From contig LNAC01001854.1 of NCBI GenBank assembly GCA_002007465.1, positions 9,364 to 73,363 of the forward strand: a DNA stretch of 64,000 nucleotides. The letters are read 5' to 3'. The DNA comes from Ailurus styani (Eukaryota > Chordata > Mammalia > Carnivora > Ailuridae). The first letter of the stretch is position 1; every line of letters starts with the position of its first letter. The position numbers and the translations under genes were made by a program. The notes under the pieces were generated by a model, which saw only the letters and a list, made by a program, of their open reading frames with translations, was not told the DNA's origin and ran no database searches. Below, in pieces: positions 1-12,118 of this stretch.

Positions 1-105
1 TGAGGAACCTCCATACTGTTTGAAATCATTTTCTAATGCTGCTACTAAATTATCTATGCCATGCTTCCCAGGTGGAGCCACATCCTACATAAAAGACTTA
101 CTGTA

Positions 106-302
106 GGGCGCCTGGGTGGCTCAGTGGGTTAGAGCCTCTGCCTTCGGCTCAGGTCATGATCCCAAGGTCCTGGGATCAAGGCCGGCATCAGGCTCTCTGC
201 TCAGCAGGGAGCCTGCTTCCTCCTCTCTCTCTGCCTGCCTCTCTGCCTACTTGTAATCTCTCTCTGTGTGTCATATAAATAAATAAAATCTTTAAAAAAA
301 AG
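106..302 (+). repeat. Can-SINE, full length, with TSD
   Basis: The copy begins with the gggcgcctgggtggctcag head, has the CT-rich middle ending ctgcctacttgt, and ends in an AATAAA tail. A 14-bp TSD (aaagacttactgta at 92-105, aaagacttcctgta at 303-316) brackets it, with one mismatch. Confidence 0.93.
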
Positions 303-494
303 AAAGACTTCCTGTAAGGTAAGGACGAGGGCTTCTCTCTTGCAGCTTCATGAGGTGCAAGTTTCTGAGAAAGAGATGATGGGAAGATTGGCAGCAGAAA
401 ATTGCTGGGAGCCATCATGCCCCACCCTGTTGGCAGCTTGGTTGTAGTGATATATAAAGTGGTGAGGTGCCTTTTCCACTTTCTTGGCCATTTA

Positions 495-704
495 TTTTAT
501 TTTATTTTTTAAGATTTTATTTATTCATTTGACACACGGAGAGAGATTACAAGTAGGCAGAGAGGCAGGCGGAGAGAGAGGAGAGAGGAGGAAGCAGGCT
601 CCCTGCTGAGCAGAGAGCCCGATGTGTGCCTCGATCCCAGGATCCTGGGATCATGACCTGAGCCGAAGGCAGCGGCTTTAACCCACTGAGCCACCCAGGT
701 GCCC
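495..704 (-). repeat. Can-SINE, antisense, with TSD
   Basis: This is a reverse copy (T-rich tail first, gagccacccaggtgccc last). The TSD ttcttggccattta is at 481-494 and is repeated at 706-719. Confidence 0.92.
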
Positions 705-847
705 TTTCTTGGCCATTTAAACAGTAGCCAAGACCAGACATGACCTTGTCTGTTGCTGGGACTGGATGGCATTGACTGATGAAACAGAGAAGTCAGACAT
801 AGCCCTCTCCTTGAAATGTTGATATCAGAGACCGCTTGGTCATTATT

Positions 848-1032
848 ATTATTTTTTTAAAGATTTTATTTGAGAGAGAGCGCGAGAGCGAGAGCATGAG
901 CAGGGGGCGGAGGGAGAAGCAGGCTCCCCACTGAGCAGAGAACCTGACATGGGCTTGATTCCAGGACCCTGGAATCCTCACCTGAGCCAAAGGCAGATGC
1001 TTAATGGACCGAGCCACCCAGGAACCCCTCTG
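848..1032 (-). repeat. Can-SINE, antisense, older copy with TSD
   Basis: This reverse copy is more diverged than its neighbours and has a GA-rich middle. The 12-bp TSD ttggtcattatt is at 836-847 and 1033-1044. Confidence 0.88.
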
Positions 1033-2654
1033 TTGGTCATTATTGACTACGTCAGACTTTGCAATTAACTTATCCGTGGGGATTGACCAGTGCTTTAAAC
1101 CCTACCAAATGGTGGGAAAAATAGAGAAGAGTAGTAAAATTCAGACAATTTCTAGAAACAAGAAAAGTCCCTGACTTTGAAGGAAGATGTATCAGAGGTC
1201 CCCATTTATCCTTTGCCTCAGTGATTCACTAGATGAATTCACAGGATTTAGAAGCTCTGATACTTACAATTATGGTTTCTTATAGGGAAAGGATGCAAGA
1301 TAAAATCAGCACAGGCACTCCAGGCAAGTCTTGAGGAAACCAGGCATAAGCTGCCCAGTGTTCATTCCCAGTGGAGTCATGTGAGACACAATTACCCAGC
1401 GGCTATGTGTAAAAACACATGCAAAATATTGCCAACCAATACTTGCTCAAGCTTGAGTGTCCAAGGTTTTTATTGATGGTCAGTCATGTAGGCATGTAGC
1501 ACCTGCAAGATTGGCCTTGGTTATTCAAGCTCTAGCTCCCTAGAGGGAAGAAAAAAACAAAAAACAAAAAACAAAAAAACCCCAGATGTTCACCATAAAT
1601 CACATTGTTAGCAATAAACCTTCTGGACAAACTGGTACAGTATGGCCCATGGCCTTAATTAAGCATGCAAAAACATTCTTATTGGACAGATCATTCCAAG
1701 AAGCCAGCCAAGGACCCATCCTGCAAATATTCCTTTCTTGGGTATGTTCAGAGTTTGAACAGCCCAGGTCTGCTGAATCAATGTATTCCTCCACAGAAAG
1801 GTTATGGCAGAAGGAAGATTCTAGAATCCAGAAAGCAAGGAGTGTGCCACAACTGTAGAATTTTCTACTCCTTCAAGTATACATAGGGCTGTTGGCAAAT
1901 TACAAACCTAAAACACTGAGGATTAAATTGAGAGCTGTTGATTTTCTTAACAATACCCATAGCAAATTAATTTCATATAAAAGGAAGTCTTTTTATGCAT
2001 GGGTTTAAGACTGGGGTTGGAAAAGTATGGTATCATCTGGGATGATCTTCCTCACTACTCTGTCACTAATTAGAAGTTGCTATTTTCTTTTGATGTTACT
2101 TAGAGAATAAAACAAATCACCTTTTATAAGTAAGTTTAGAGGAGTAGAAAGAAAAGTATTTTAAACAACAGCAGATATACTTTATAGTATTGTGAGATTT
2201 TGACTCTCCCTCCCAAGAAAACCCCCAAAACTCACCTTTTGGAGATTAGAATGTAAGTTCTCAGAGACCAGAGAACATGTTTCATTTATTTTTATAGCTT
2301 TAGTACATGTGGTAGTATCATAACTCCAGTTATATAGAAGGTAGTCAATGTTTAACTTGAATGTTTGAGTGTACTTGAAGGTATGTGTGGGAGGAAGGTA
2401 TGTCATGGGAAATAGTGGACTTATGCAAATGTCTCTGAATTTATATCTCTAATCCTAACCTCTTTCCTGATATTTAAACTTGAATTTCCAACTACTTGGT
2501 AATCATCTCTCCACAGATCTAGTATTTAAAATCCAACATATCTGGGTATATACTTATCTCCAACTCATCTAGTTGTAGACATTAAATATGTAAAACTTTT
2601 GCATGTCAATCATGTCTCAATAAATAAAAAATAAAATATATTCTTATGAATTAC

Positions 2655-3475
2655 AAAATTAAAAAAAATTATTTTAATTCTAATTAGTTGATATACAGTA
2701 TTATATTAGTTTCAGGTGTACAATATGGTAATTCAGCATTTCTATACATCACCTGGTGCTCATCACAGCAAGTGCCCTCCTTAATTTCCATCACCAATTT
2801 AACCCATTCCCCACTGTTCACTCTGGTAACCATCAGATTGTTCTCTATAATTAAAAGTCTGTTTCTTGTTTCTTTCTCCCTCTTTCACTCTCATTTTTTT
2901 CCCTTTGCTTGTGTGTTTTGTTTCTTAAATTCCACATATGGGTACAATCATATGATATTTGTCTTTCTCTGACTTATTTCACTTACCATTATATTGTCTA
3001 GCTCCATCCATGTCATTGCAAATGGCAAGATTTCTTTCTTTTTTATGGCTGAATAATATTCCATTGTGTGTATATACCACATCCTATTTTTCTGTTTGTC
3101 AGTTGATGGACACATGGGCTACTTCCATAATTTGGCTGCTGTAAATAATGGTGCTATACACATAGGGGGACATGTATCCCTTTGAATTAGTGTCTTTGTA
3201 TTCCTTGGGTAAATACCCAGTAATGTGATTGCTAAATCATAAGGTAGTTCTATTTTTAACTTTTTGAGGAAGCTCCACACTATTTTCCAGAGTGGCTACA
3301 CCAGTTTGCATTCCCACCAACAGTACACAAGTGTTCCTTTCTCCCCACATCCTCACTAACGCCTGTTGTTTCTTGAGTTTTTGATTTTTATCCACTCTGA
3401 CAGGTGTGAGATGATATCTCATTGTAGTTTTGATTTGCACTTCTCTGATGAGCAAAAACACATTTCTAATACCAA
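2655..3475 (-). mobile_element. L1 LINE 3' end, antisense
   Basis: Read on the minus strand, this is the end of L1 ORF2 followed by the 3' UTR. Landmarks on the plus strand are 'tggctgaataatattccatt', 'ccagtttgcattcccaccaa' and the 3' UTR start near 2690. It is truncated at its 5' end near 3475. Confidence 0.9.
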
Positions 3476-3812
3476 ATGTGTTATCTTCTCTCTTCACATC
3501 TGCCCTTCTTTCCATAGTCCTTGTCTTGGCTAAGAACATTGCTTTCAGTGCTGCCTTCTCATGCCAGTAGCTCTTCTGTCCAGATGGTTCTTATATTGGC
3601 TCTGCGTTCACAGTAGCATTCATATTTGGCTCTTCATATTTAACCCCACTGCCATGTACCACTTAGACTTCATTACTATTCAGTAGCATGGTTTTAGTAA
3701 TCTCTCTCTGACTCTGATCTCTCTGTTTATTTTCTGTGCTTGAGAATACATGATCTTATAATCTTTGATCTGGGTCCATTAGTGGAATTTGCTGCTTAAA
3801 ACATTCCACGAT

Positions 3813-4020
3813 GGGGCACCTGGGTGGTGTAGTCAGCTAAGCATCTGACTCTTGATTTTGGCTCAGGTTGTGATCTCAGGGTTGTGAGATCCAGGCCTGT
3901 GTTGGGCTGTGGACTATGTGTGTAGTCTGCTTGAGATTCTCTCTCCCTCTCCCTGAGTGCTCTCCTGCATGTGTGGTCTCTCTCTCAAATAAATAAATAA
4001 ATCTTAAAAAAAAAAAAAAG
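3813..4020 (+). repeat. Can-SINE, sense
   Basis: The copy runs from ggggcacctgggtgg to an A-tail. The middle contains 'ttgattttggctcaggttg', an older subfamily form than the copy at 106. No convincing TSD was seen. Confidence 0.88.
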
Positions 4021-4689
4021 GCAAAAAGGCTTCCATGGCTCCTTATTCTTCTCAGGATAGATTCTAAACTCCATATCCTGACATTTAAGGTCCTACACAG
4101 CACCTCAGTTTCTTGTTTTTCACCTCTATCTTACAGTTTCTCCAAATTTCTCCCAATCTTCCTGTACTACAGTCTCAGCAGACTTGCTGAGCTGATAAAA
4201 CAACTTGCTTCACCCACTCCTGGGCCTCAGTGTAACCTTCATCCCAAAAACCCTGGCCTCTTTTCAGGCAGAATACTGAAAATCCAAGCCCCAGACAATG
4301 CCTCTTTTTAAAAATACATATAAAAATTGTATAAATGCATTCTGTAAAAAGTGAAATAATGCAGCTGAGATTACAGTGCAATTGCATTACATTACATTGG
4401 AAGTATTGGCCATTCCACCATTTCCCTATCTCCAGAAAAGTCTTAAAAACAAAACAAAACAAAACAAAAAACAGAAAAACAAAACAAAACAAACATACTT
4501 GTTTTCACCCTGTCTCCAAATTTCTGAATAATGTAGATGTAACTCTTTCTGCTTAAAATTTTACTTTTGCACAGTTTCTGTTGTTTCTTTATAAAGGGCA
4601 TACCTCAACCTCCCTTCTATCTTAATCTTCTAATATGTAGTAATAATTTTTTAATTCTTTCATTTGTCACCTTTGTTACCTACACACTG

Positions 4690-5200
4690 TAATGAAACTA
4701 TATTTTTGGGATCATATGCTTTTGGGAACTTGTCTTTATTTTTGGTGTCCTAAAATTTCTATTTTTCCATGGGTCTTGTTTGCATTTTCTCTGCTTGGCA
4801 CTTGGGCCCTTTTACTTTGTGCCTTTCTTCAACTGTGGGAAATTTTCTTAAATTATTACTTTCCTTTTTCTATTCTTTCCATTCGGATTCCTTTATTAGT
4901 CAGATCCTCGTCCTATGCCCTTCTGCAAGAATGATCCCCTGAATTGCTTCCTTTTTTTTTTTTTTTAAATGGTTTCTGTTTCTTTGGGGTTTTTGGTTGT
5001 TTGGTTTGCTTTTTTGGATTTTTTTCCTATATTCAGAGACTCTTCCTCAGCTTTTTGTTCCAGCTCTTCTGTTGAATTTTTTTTCAAAGTCATATTTTTA
5101 ATTTCTAATAACTCATCTTTGTTCTCTGATTATTCCTTTCATAGCTTCCTGATTTTTTACTTAAAATTAGCATCACAATTATTAACAAATTTAGATAATC
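4690..5200 (-). mobile_element. Possible old L1 fragment, antisense
   Basis: The T-rich strand carries phrases resembling old L1 sequence in reverse, for example 'gttctctgattattcctttc'. The copy is diverged and its boundaries are uncertain. Confidence 0.35.
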
Positions 5201-5219
5201 AAAAAATTTTGAGGTGTCA

Positions 5220-7282
5220 ATTTAATAAAAATTTTACTCTCACCACTGTTGTTCAACACAGTACTAGAAGTCCTAGCATCAGCAATCAGACAACAAAAGA
5301 AATAAAAGGTATTCATATTGGAAAAGAAGAAGTCAAACTCTCTTTCTTCACAAATGACATGATACTTTATGTGGAAAACCCAAAAGACTCCACCCCTAAT
5401 TACTAGAACTCATACAGCAATTCAGTAATGTGGCAGGATACAAAATCAATGCACAGAAATCAGTTGCTTTCCTATACACTAACAATGTAACTGTAGAAAG
5501 AGAAATTAGGGAATTGATTCCATTTACAATAGCACCCAAAACCCTAAGATACCTTGGAATAAACCTAACCAAAGAGGTGAAGGATCTATATTCTAGAAAC
5601 TACAGAACACCTATGAAAGAAATTGAAGACACTAAAAGATGGGAAAACATTCCATGCTCATGTGTTGGAAGAATAAACATTGTTAAAATGTCTATACTGC
5701 CCAGAGTAATCTATACTTTCAATGCCATCCCAATCAAAATAACAATGGCATTTTTCAAAATGGGAACAAACAATCCCAAAATTTATATGGAACCAGAAAA
5801 GACCCTGGGGGCATCACGTCATCTGATTTCAAATTACATTACAAAGGTGTGATCACCAAGACAGCATGGTATTGGCAAAAAAACAGACACATAGATCAAA
5901 GGAACAGAATAGGGGACCCAGATATGGACCCTCAACTGTATGGTCAACTAATTTTCGACAAAGCAGGAAAGAATATCCAATAGAAAAAAGTCAGTCTCTT
6001 CAATAAATGGTGCTGGGAAAATTGGACAGCTATATGCAGAAGAATGAAACTCAACCATTCGCTTATATCATACACAAAGATAAACTCGAAAAGGATGAAA
6101 GACCTCAATGTGAGACAGGAATCCATCAAAGTCCTATAGGAGAACGTAGGCAGTAACCTCTTTGACATCAGCCACAGCAACTTCTTTCAAGACACGTCTC
6201 TAAAGGCCAGGGAAACAAAAGTGAAAATGAACTTTTGGGACTTCATCAAGATAAAAATCTTCTGTACAGCAGTCAACAAAACAAAGAGACGACCCATGGA
6301 ATGGGAAAAGATCTCTGCAAATGACACTACAGACAAAGGGCTGATATCCAAGATCTAGAAAGAACTCAAACTCAACACCCAAAGAACAAATAATCCAGTC
6401 AAAAAATGGGCAGAAGACATGAACAGACACTTCTCCAAAGACATACAAGTGGCTAACAGACACATGGAAAAAAGTTCATTATCATTAGCCTTCAGGGAAA
6501 TTCAAATCAAAACTACATTGAGATACCACCTTATACCAGTTAGAATGGCAAAAATTGACAAGACAAGAAACAACAAATGTTGGAGAGGTTGTGGAGAAAG
6601 GGGAACCCTCTTACACTGTTCATGGGAATGCAAATTGGTGCAGCCACTTTGGAAAACAGTGTGGAGCTTCCTCAAAAAGTTAAAAATAGAGCTACCCTAT
6701 GACCCTGCAATTGCACTACTGGGTATTTACCCCAAAGAGACAGATATAGTGAAAAGAAGGGCCATATGTACCCCAATGTTCATAGCACCAATGTGCACAA
6801 TCACCAAACTGTGGAAAGAGCTGAGATGCTCTTCAACAGACGAATGGATAAAGTATACTGTGTGTATATACAATAGAACATTAGCCATCAGAAAGGATGA
6901 ATACCCAACTTTTGCATCAACATGGACAGAACTGGAGGAGATTATGCTAAGTGAAATAAGGCAAGTAGGGAAAGTCGTTTATCATATGGTTTCACTTATT
7001 TGTGGAACATAAGGAATGGCATGGAGGACATTAGGAGAAGGAAGGGAAAAATGAAGCTGGGGAAATCGGAGGGGAAGATGAACCATGAGAGACTATGAAC
7101 TCCAGGAAACAAACTGAGGGTTTTAGAGGGGAGGGGGGTGGGGGGATGGGTTAGCCCGGTGATGGGTATTAAGGAGGATACATATTGCATGGTGCACTGG
7201 GTGTTATATGCAAACAATGAATCATGGAACACTACATCAAAAACTAATGTACTATATGATAATTAACATAACATAAAAATTA
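5220..7282 (+). mobile_element. L1 LINE, 5'-truncated, sense
   Basis: About 2 kb of L1 is present: the later part of ORF2, then the 3' UTR and an A-rich tail. The frame 5430-5852 encodes reverse-transcriptase C-terminal sequence ([25 protein letters not shown]), and 6419-7012 encodes the ORF2 C-terminus ([31 protein letters not shown]). Between these frames the coding sequence is broken by stops and frameshifts, and the endonuclease and ORF1 are absent, so the copy is dead. A SINE has landed in its tail. Confidence 0.94.
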
Positions 7283-7288
7283 TTTTTT

Positions 7289-7496
7289 TTTTTACTTTTT
7301 AGAAAAGATTTTATTTATTTATTTGACAGAGAGAAAGAGGGAGAGAGAGAGCACATGCAGGGGGAGTGGCAGATGGAGAGAGAGAAGCAGGCTCCCTGCT
7401 GAGCAGGGACCCAGATGTCAGGCTAGATCCCAGACCCTGGGATCATAACCTGAGCCTAAGGCAGACGCTTAACCAACTGAACCACCAAGGCACCCC
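7289..7496 (-). repeat. Can-SINE, antisense, inserted in the tail of the L1
   Basis: This reverse copy ends gaaccaccaaggcacccc. It directly abuts the A-rich end of the L1 at 5220-7282. The flanking AAAATT stretches could be the TSD but are too simple to be certain. Confidence 0.88.
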
Positions 7497-7499
7497 CAA

Positions 7500-8075
7500 A
7501 ATTTTTTAACTTTTAATTTTGAATAAGTATAGATCCACAAGAAATTGCAAAGAAAAACCGAGAGTGAACCTTTGAATTCTTCACTAGCATTCCACAATGT
7601 TAACATGTTATGTAACTATAGTGCAACTTGAGAAACAGAAAACTGACATTGATGCAATTCATAAAGCTTATTCACATTTTATCAGTTATACATACACTCA
7701 TTTGTGTTTGTGTGTCCATTTCGATTACATGTGTAACTTTGTGTAACTACCACCACAGTCAATATAGACTTCCTTGTGCTACCCTTTTATAGCCACTGCT
7801 CCTTCACTGCTCTCCTTAACCCTAGGCAAGCACTAATCTGTTTTCCATTTTAGAATTTTGTCATTTCACAAATATTATATAAACGGAACTATATGGTATA
7901 TAACCTTTTAAATTGGCTTTCTTTCCTCAGCCTAATTCCAAAGAGATAGATCCAAGTTACTGTATATAACAAGTTTGTTCTTCTGTATTGCTGAGTAGTT
8001 TTTCACAGTATGACCATACCATTGTTTAACCATTCACCTGTTGAAGGACATCTTCTGGATTATTTGAACTTTTTT
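7500..8075 (-). mobile_element. Old L1 3' region, antisense
   Basis: The sequence begins like an old mammalian L1 3' UTR read in reverse ('aataagtatagatccacaag') and continues with phrases such as 'actaatctgttttcc'. It is strongly diverged and the subfamily cannot be named. Confidence 0.5.
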
Positions 8076-8289
8076 AGAATTCCATTTTGATTTACTTAAG
8101 ATGTTATTTAATTTGTTGATTTTTAAAATTTTCTTAGTGGTTCCTCCAGGAATTACCATATACATAAGTTATCAAAAGTCCTACTGGTGTCAGTATTTTT
8201 CTTTGAGTGAAGTGTAGAAACCTTACTTCCATTTAGTTTTTGTTCCTATTTTACTTTTTTACCGCTTTTAATTTATTTTACTTTTAAAT

Positions 8290-8425
8290 TATTATTACAT
8301 ATAATGTATTATTTGCCCCAGGGGTACAGGTCTGTGAATCATCAGGCTTATACATTTCACAGCACCCACCATAACACATACCCTCCCCAATGTCCATAAC
8401 CCAGCCACTCTATCCCTACACGTTT
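8290..8425 (-). mobile_element. Carnivore L1 3' UTR fragment, antisense
   Basis: 'tttgccccaggggtacaggt' through 'ccccaatgtccataaccc' is the reverse of a common carnivore L1 3' UTR. It is a short fragment of about 135 bp. Confidence 0.75.
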
Positions 8426-8879
8426 TTTACTCTTTAAACATATTTTTTAAAGTATTTCCTCTGCATTTATTGAGTAGCACATCAGATTGTGTGAAAAGTT
8501 TTGCTTCAACCATAAAATGTTATTGAAGGTATTCATGAGGTAAAAGTCTATTGTGCTTATCTCAACTTTTACCATTCCCTTGTTCTTTCCTTTCTGAACA
8601 TTCCAGCCTTTTTCTGTTATCATTTTCTTTCTGTTTAATGCTTTTTTAAAGACATTATTTGTGAGTAGGTCTGCTAGAACATAATTCTTAGTTTTCCTCT
8701 GATAATGTCTTTATTTTCCTTTCGTTCCTAAAGGATACTTTTGTTAGTCACAGAATTTTTTGATTGACAGTTTTCTTTTAGCACTGAGAATTATTATACT
8801 ACTTTCTCTGGCCTCCTAGTTTCAGATGATAAGTCCTTTGTCAGTTCAAATTGTGTCTTATAGGTAATATGCCATTTCT

Positions 8880-9330
8880 GTCTGGCCAGCATCTCCACTG
8901 AGTACAAGGTTGGGAGGCACCAAGCTTAGCTGATGTGGGTGAATCAGCCCACTCACTGACTCCCCAGGTGTGGAACAGGGGTTAGATAGGCTTGTCACTG
9001 CTGTGAAGCTCTGCTGAAGGCAGATCAGACTCTGCTGGTGCATTGCTTGTGGAGTGGGGGTTGAGATGGCCTTCAGAGCTTTGCTGCTGCTATTGCAGGT
9101 GAATTGGACTGCCCACTGAAGCCCAGCGTACAATAGCAGACATCAGGACAGTTCACTGGGGCTTTTTAGCTGATGCTACAGTCCTTTCAGCCCACCAGTG
9201 CCCTGTGTGAAGCAGAGGTTGACGGGCCCACTACAGTTTTGAAGTTTCTGCTGAAGGCACATTGACCAACTAATTGGTTGGGAGCTCAGCTGAGGAGCTA
9301 GGGTTGGATTATTAGCCAGTCCAGCCTGCC
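8880..9330. repeat. Possible decayed tandem repeat, unit near 78 bp
   Basis: Similar phrases recur: 'gtgtggaacaggggtta' near 8969, 'ttgtggagtgggggttga' near 9047 and 'gtgtgaagcagaggttga' near 9205. Each is followed about 30-40 bases later by 'ctctgctgaaggca'-like text. The spacings of about 78 and 158 suggest a unit near 78 bp. The region is GC-richer than its surroundings. It may be an internal part of an old retroelement. Confidence 0.4.
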
Positions 9331-10400
9331 TTCTTTGCAGCTCCCAGAGTCATCATTATCCATTTAATTGTTTTCAGGGTAAATAATTGTATTAAGAGCA
9401 GTAGGGAAAACTGAGTCTAGGCCATCATGTTCCCACCCCCTCCTTCTTTTAATAGTTTATCTTCATATGTCTTTCTATGAGTAGGAATTAAATCAGCAGT
9501 TCTTAGAATATTCATCACAATTAATTTTAGAACATTTTCATCACCCCCAAGAGAAACTCTGTGGCCTATAACAGTCACTCTCCACTTTCCTGTACTTTTC
9601 TCTTTCTCCCTACCCCAGCCTTAGGCAACTACTAATCTACTTTCTCTCTGTATGGATTTTCTCTATTCTGGAGATATCACATAAGTGGTTTCAGGTAATA
9701 TGTGATATTTTGTGACTGGCTTTTTTCACTTCACATAATGTTTTCAAAGTCCTTCAGTGTTGTAGCATGTGTCTGTATGTCATTCCTTTTTATGGCTGAA
9801 TAACATTCCATTGTATGTACATACTATATCTTATTTATCCATTCTTCTGGTGGTGAACATTTGGATTGTTTCCACTTCTTGGCTGTTGTAAGTAATGGTA
9901 CTGTGAAATTTGTACAAGTTTTTATGTGACATGTTTTCATTTATCTTGGATATAATGGAATTGTTAAGTCATATGCTAACTCTGTGCTTAACATTTGGAC
10001 GAACTGCCCAGGCTGTTTTCCAAAGTGATGACGGCACTATTTTGCACTCCTACCAGCAATGTATGAGGGTTCCAATTTCTCTATATTCTTGTCAACATTT
10101 GTTATTTGTCTTTTTGATTATAGTCATTTTAGTGGATGAAAAGTAGTATATCATTGTGGTTTTGATTTGCATTTCCCTAGTTACTAATGTTGTTGAGGAT
10201 CATTTCATGTGTTTATTGGCAATTTGCATATATATGTTCTTTGGAAAGATGCCTATTAAGATACCATGGTCATTTTTAAATTGGGTTACTTGTCTTTTTA
10301 TTATTGTGTTGTAAGTGTTCTTTATATATATATATATCCTAGATATGAGTCCTTTAGATGATTTGCAAATACTTTCTCCTATTCAGTGGACTACTAGTCT

Positions 10401-10584
10401 TTTTTTTTTTTTTAAAGATTTCATTTATTTATTTGACAGAGAGAGAGATTACAAGCAGGCAGAGAGGCAGGCAGAGAGAGAGGAGGAAGCAGGGAGCCTG
10501 ATGCGGCGCTCGACCCCAGGACCCTGAGATCATGACCTGAGCCAAAGGCAGAGGCTTTAACCCACTGAGTCACTCAGGTGCCCC
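10401..10584 (-). repeat. Can-SINE, antisense, nested in L1
   Basis: The reverse copy begins with T13 and ends gagtcactcaggtgcccc, and lies inside the L1 at 9540-10965. The flanking 'agtct' motifs may be remnants of a TSD. Confidence 0.88.
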
Positions 10585-10654
10585 TCCAGTCTAATTTCTT
10601 GATTGTGTTGTTTGAAGCACAGAAGTTTTTCATTTTGATGAAGTCTAATTTGTC

Positions 10655-10743
10655 TGGGTTTGGAAGCTATGCCATTAAGTGTTCCTTCCTATAGTCGTTT
10701 TCATACTCCACGTTATATTACTTGCACTTGCCACACTACTGTA
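10655..10743. repeat. 89-bp copy of 11733-11821 ending at an N: assembly artefact
   Basis: Positions 10655-10743 match 11733-11821 with one mismatch (g/c at 10681/11759). The copy sits in the middle of an L1 and is followed immediately by the N at 10744. The L1 reads through if the copy is removed. The sequence at 11733 is in its natural context. Confidence 0.8.
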
Positions 10744-11934
10744 NTTTTTCTTTGATTTCTTGTGTTTTGGGTATCATATCTAAGAAACCATTGCCTAATC
10801 CAGGGTCATGAAGATTTATGCCTATGTTTTCGTCTAAGAATTTTAGAGGTTTAGTTCTTACATTTAGGTCTCTGATCTGTTTTGAGTTAATTTTGTAAAT
10901 GGTGTGAGGTAAGCATCCAGTTTCATCCTTTGCAAGTGGCTATTCAGTTGTCACAGCACCATTTGTTGTGTCATGCCCCACTTCTCCCAGCTGTCCTCCA
11001 TTGTACCTGCAAACTAAGTGCCCCTGTGGAGACCTTCTTTTTGGTGGGTCAGCTCCTATACCTGCGACAGCATTTTGGTGATACTCTGGTATGTTGGTAT
11101 AGTTTGGGTTATATAGGCTTTTGCTACTGTGCTTTATTCGTTAATGCACTTCCATTTACCATCTTTTGTACTAGAAATGTATTAACATATCTTCTTTGAT
11201 GGCCCTCTTTCTATTCATTGCGATGGCTTTAGTCTTTTATGTTTATTCTAAATATCTATGTGGTCATTTCTGTAGGGCTAAAGAGAAATGAGAGTTGAGT
11301 GTATGCACTCACTTTGCTGCCTAGAACCAGAAGCCTAGGCCTCACCTCCTATGCTTGAGTCTTATCTCATTATTGTTGTTAAGTATCTTTTTCTCCATCT
11401 ATCCTCTGTGCTGCTTCAGATCTTGGTGGATGACCCTAACACTGGGATTTGAGCAGAGTAGGTGTTCATTAAGCAGTTGTGATGGCCACTAGTAGATGCA
11501 AACCAAGTAAATTAAAGGTGAAAATTATTCAAATTGCCTGCTAAAGAAATATTTGAAAGAAAATAATTTACCCCAAACTGTTAGTCTGTCCTTTATTCTT
11601 GTAAATAGGGTAATAGTGTCTGCTTCACTTTACCCTTCTTTCTTATGGCACATTTGATTTGAAAAAGATAAATTATACAAAAGACCATATTATCCAATCA
11701 TCCCATAGATTACTCCCTGAAAACAGATCTTGTGGGTTTGGAAGCTATGCCATTAAGTCTTCCTTCCTATAGTCGTTTTCATACTCCACGTTATATTACT
11801 TGCACTTGCCACACTACTGTAGCTGTTAGTTTATAAGCCTGCCTCTCTGGCAGTGGTCCTCAGCACAGAGGATACATCATATACTTCTTTGTCTTCTAGG
11901 GCAAGAGAAAGGAAGTGAGAGAGATGAAAATAAC

Positions 11935-12118
11935 CACTATTTATTGTGCTCCTGTTTATAGACACTGTTCAAATTATTTTATAGTATTATGTGTGATTTC
12001 AACAGTTTTCTGAAGTAAATATTATTATACCAATTTTACAGATATACAGTGTGAGTCTCAGAGAGGTTTAGTATTTTTCCAAGGTCACACTTTTGTCAAG
12101 TAGCAGAATGAATATAAA
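11935..12118 (-). repeat. MIR, antisense
   Basis: Reverse MIR core features are 'ccaattttacagatatacag', 'ctcagagaggttta' and 'ccaaggtcaca'. Confidence 0.5.

Larger units (their letters stand above)
9540..10965 (-). mobile_element. L1 LINE ORF2 C-terminal region, antisense
   Basis: The minus strand is L1 ORF2. Plus-strand landmarks are 'tggctgaataacattccatt' near 9792, 'ttgatttgcatttccctagt' near 10162 and 'aagaaaccattgcctaat' near 10781. It is interrupted by a SINE at 10401-10584 and by the 89-bp artefact plus N at 10655-10744. Removing those leaves a continuous L1. Confidence 0.78.

Noticed and set aside
106..302. tRNA-like head of the SINEs as possible tRNA genes
   Set aside because: Can-SINEs descend from a tRNA, but the head is decayed and continues into the SINE body. 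No intact tRNA gene was seen.
188..418. Open frames with a '[18 protein letters not shown]'-type tail, seen at several SINEs
   Set aside because: They are translations of Can-SINE sequence and recur wherever a SINE lies in that orientation. They are not genes.
5430..7012. Reverse-transcriptase-like frames in L1
   Set aside because: The endonuclease, ORF1 and 5' UTR are absent and ORF2 is interrupted, so the copy cannot be functional.
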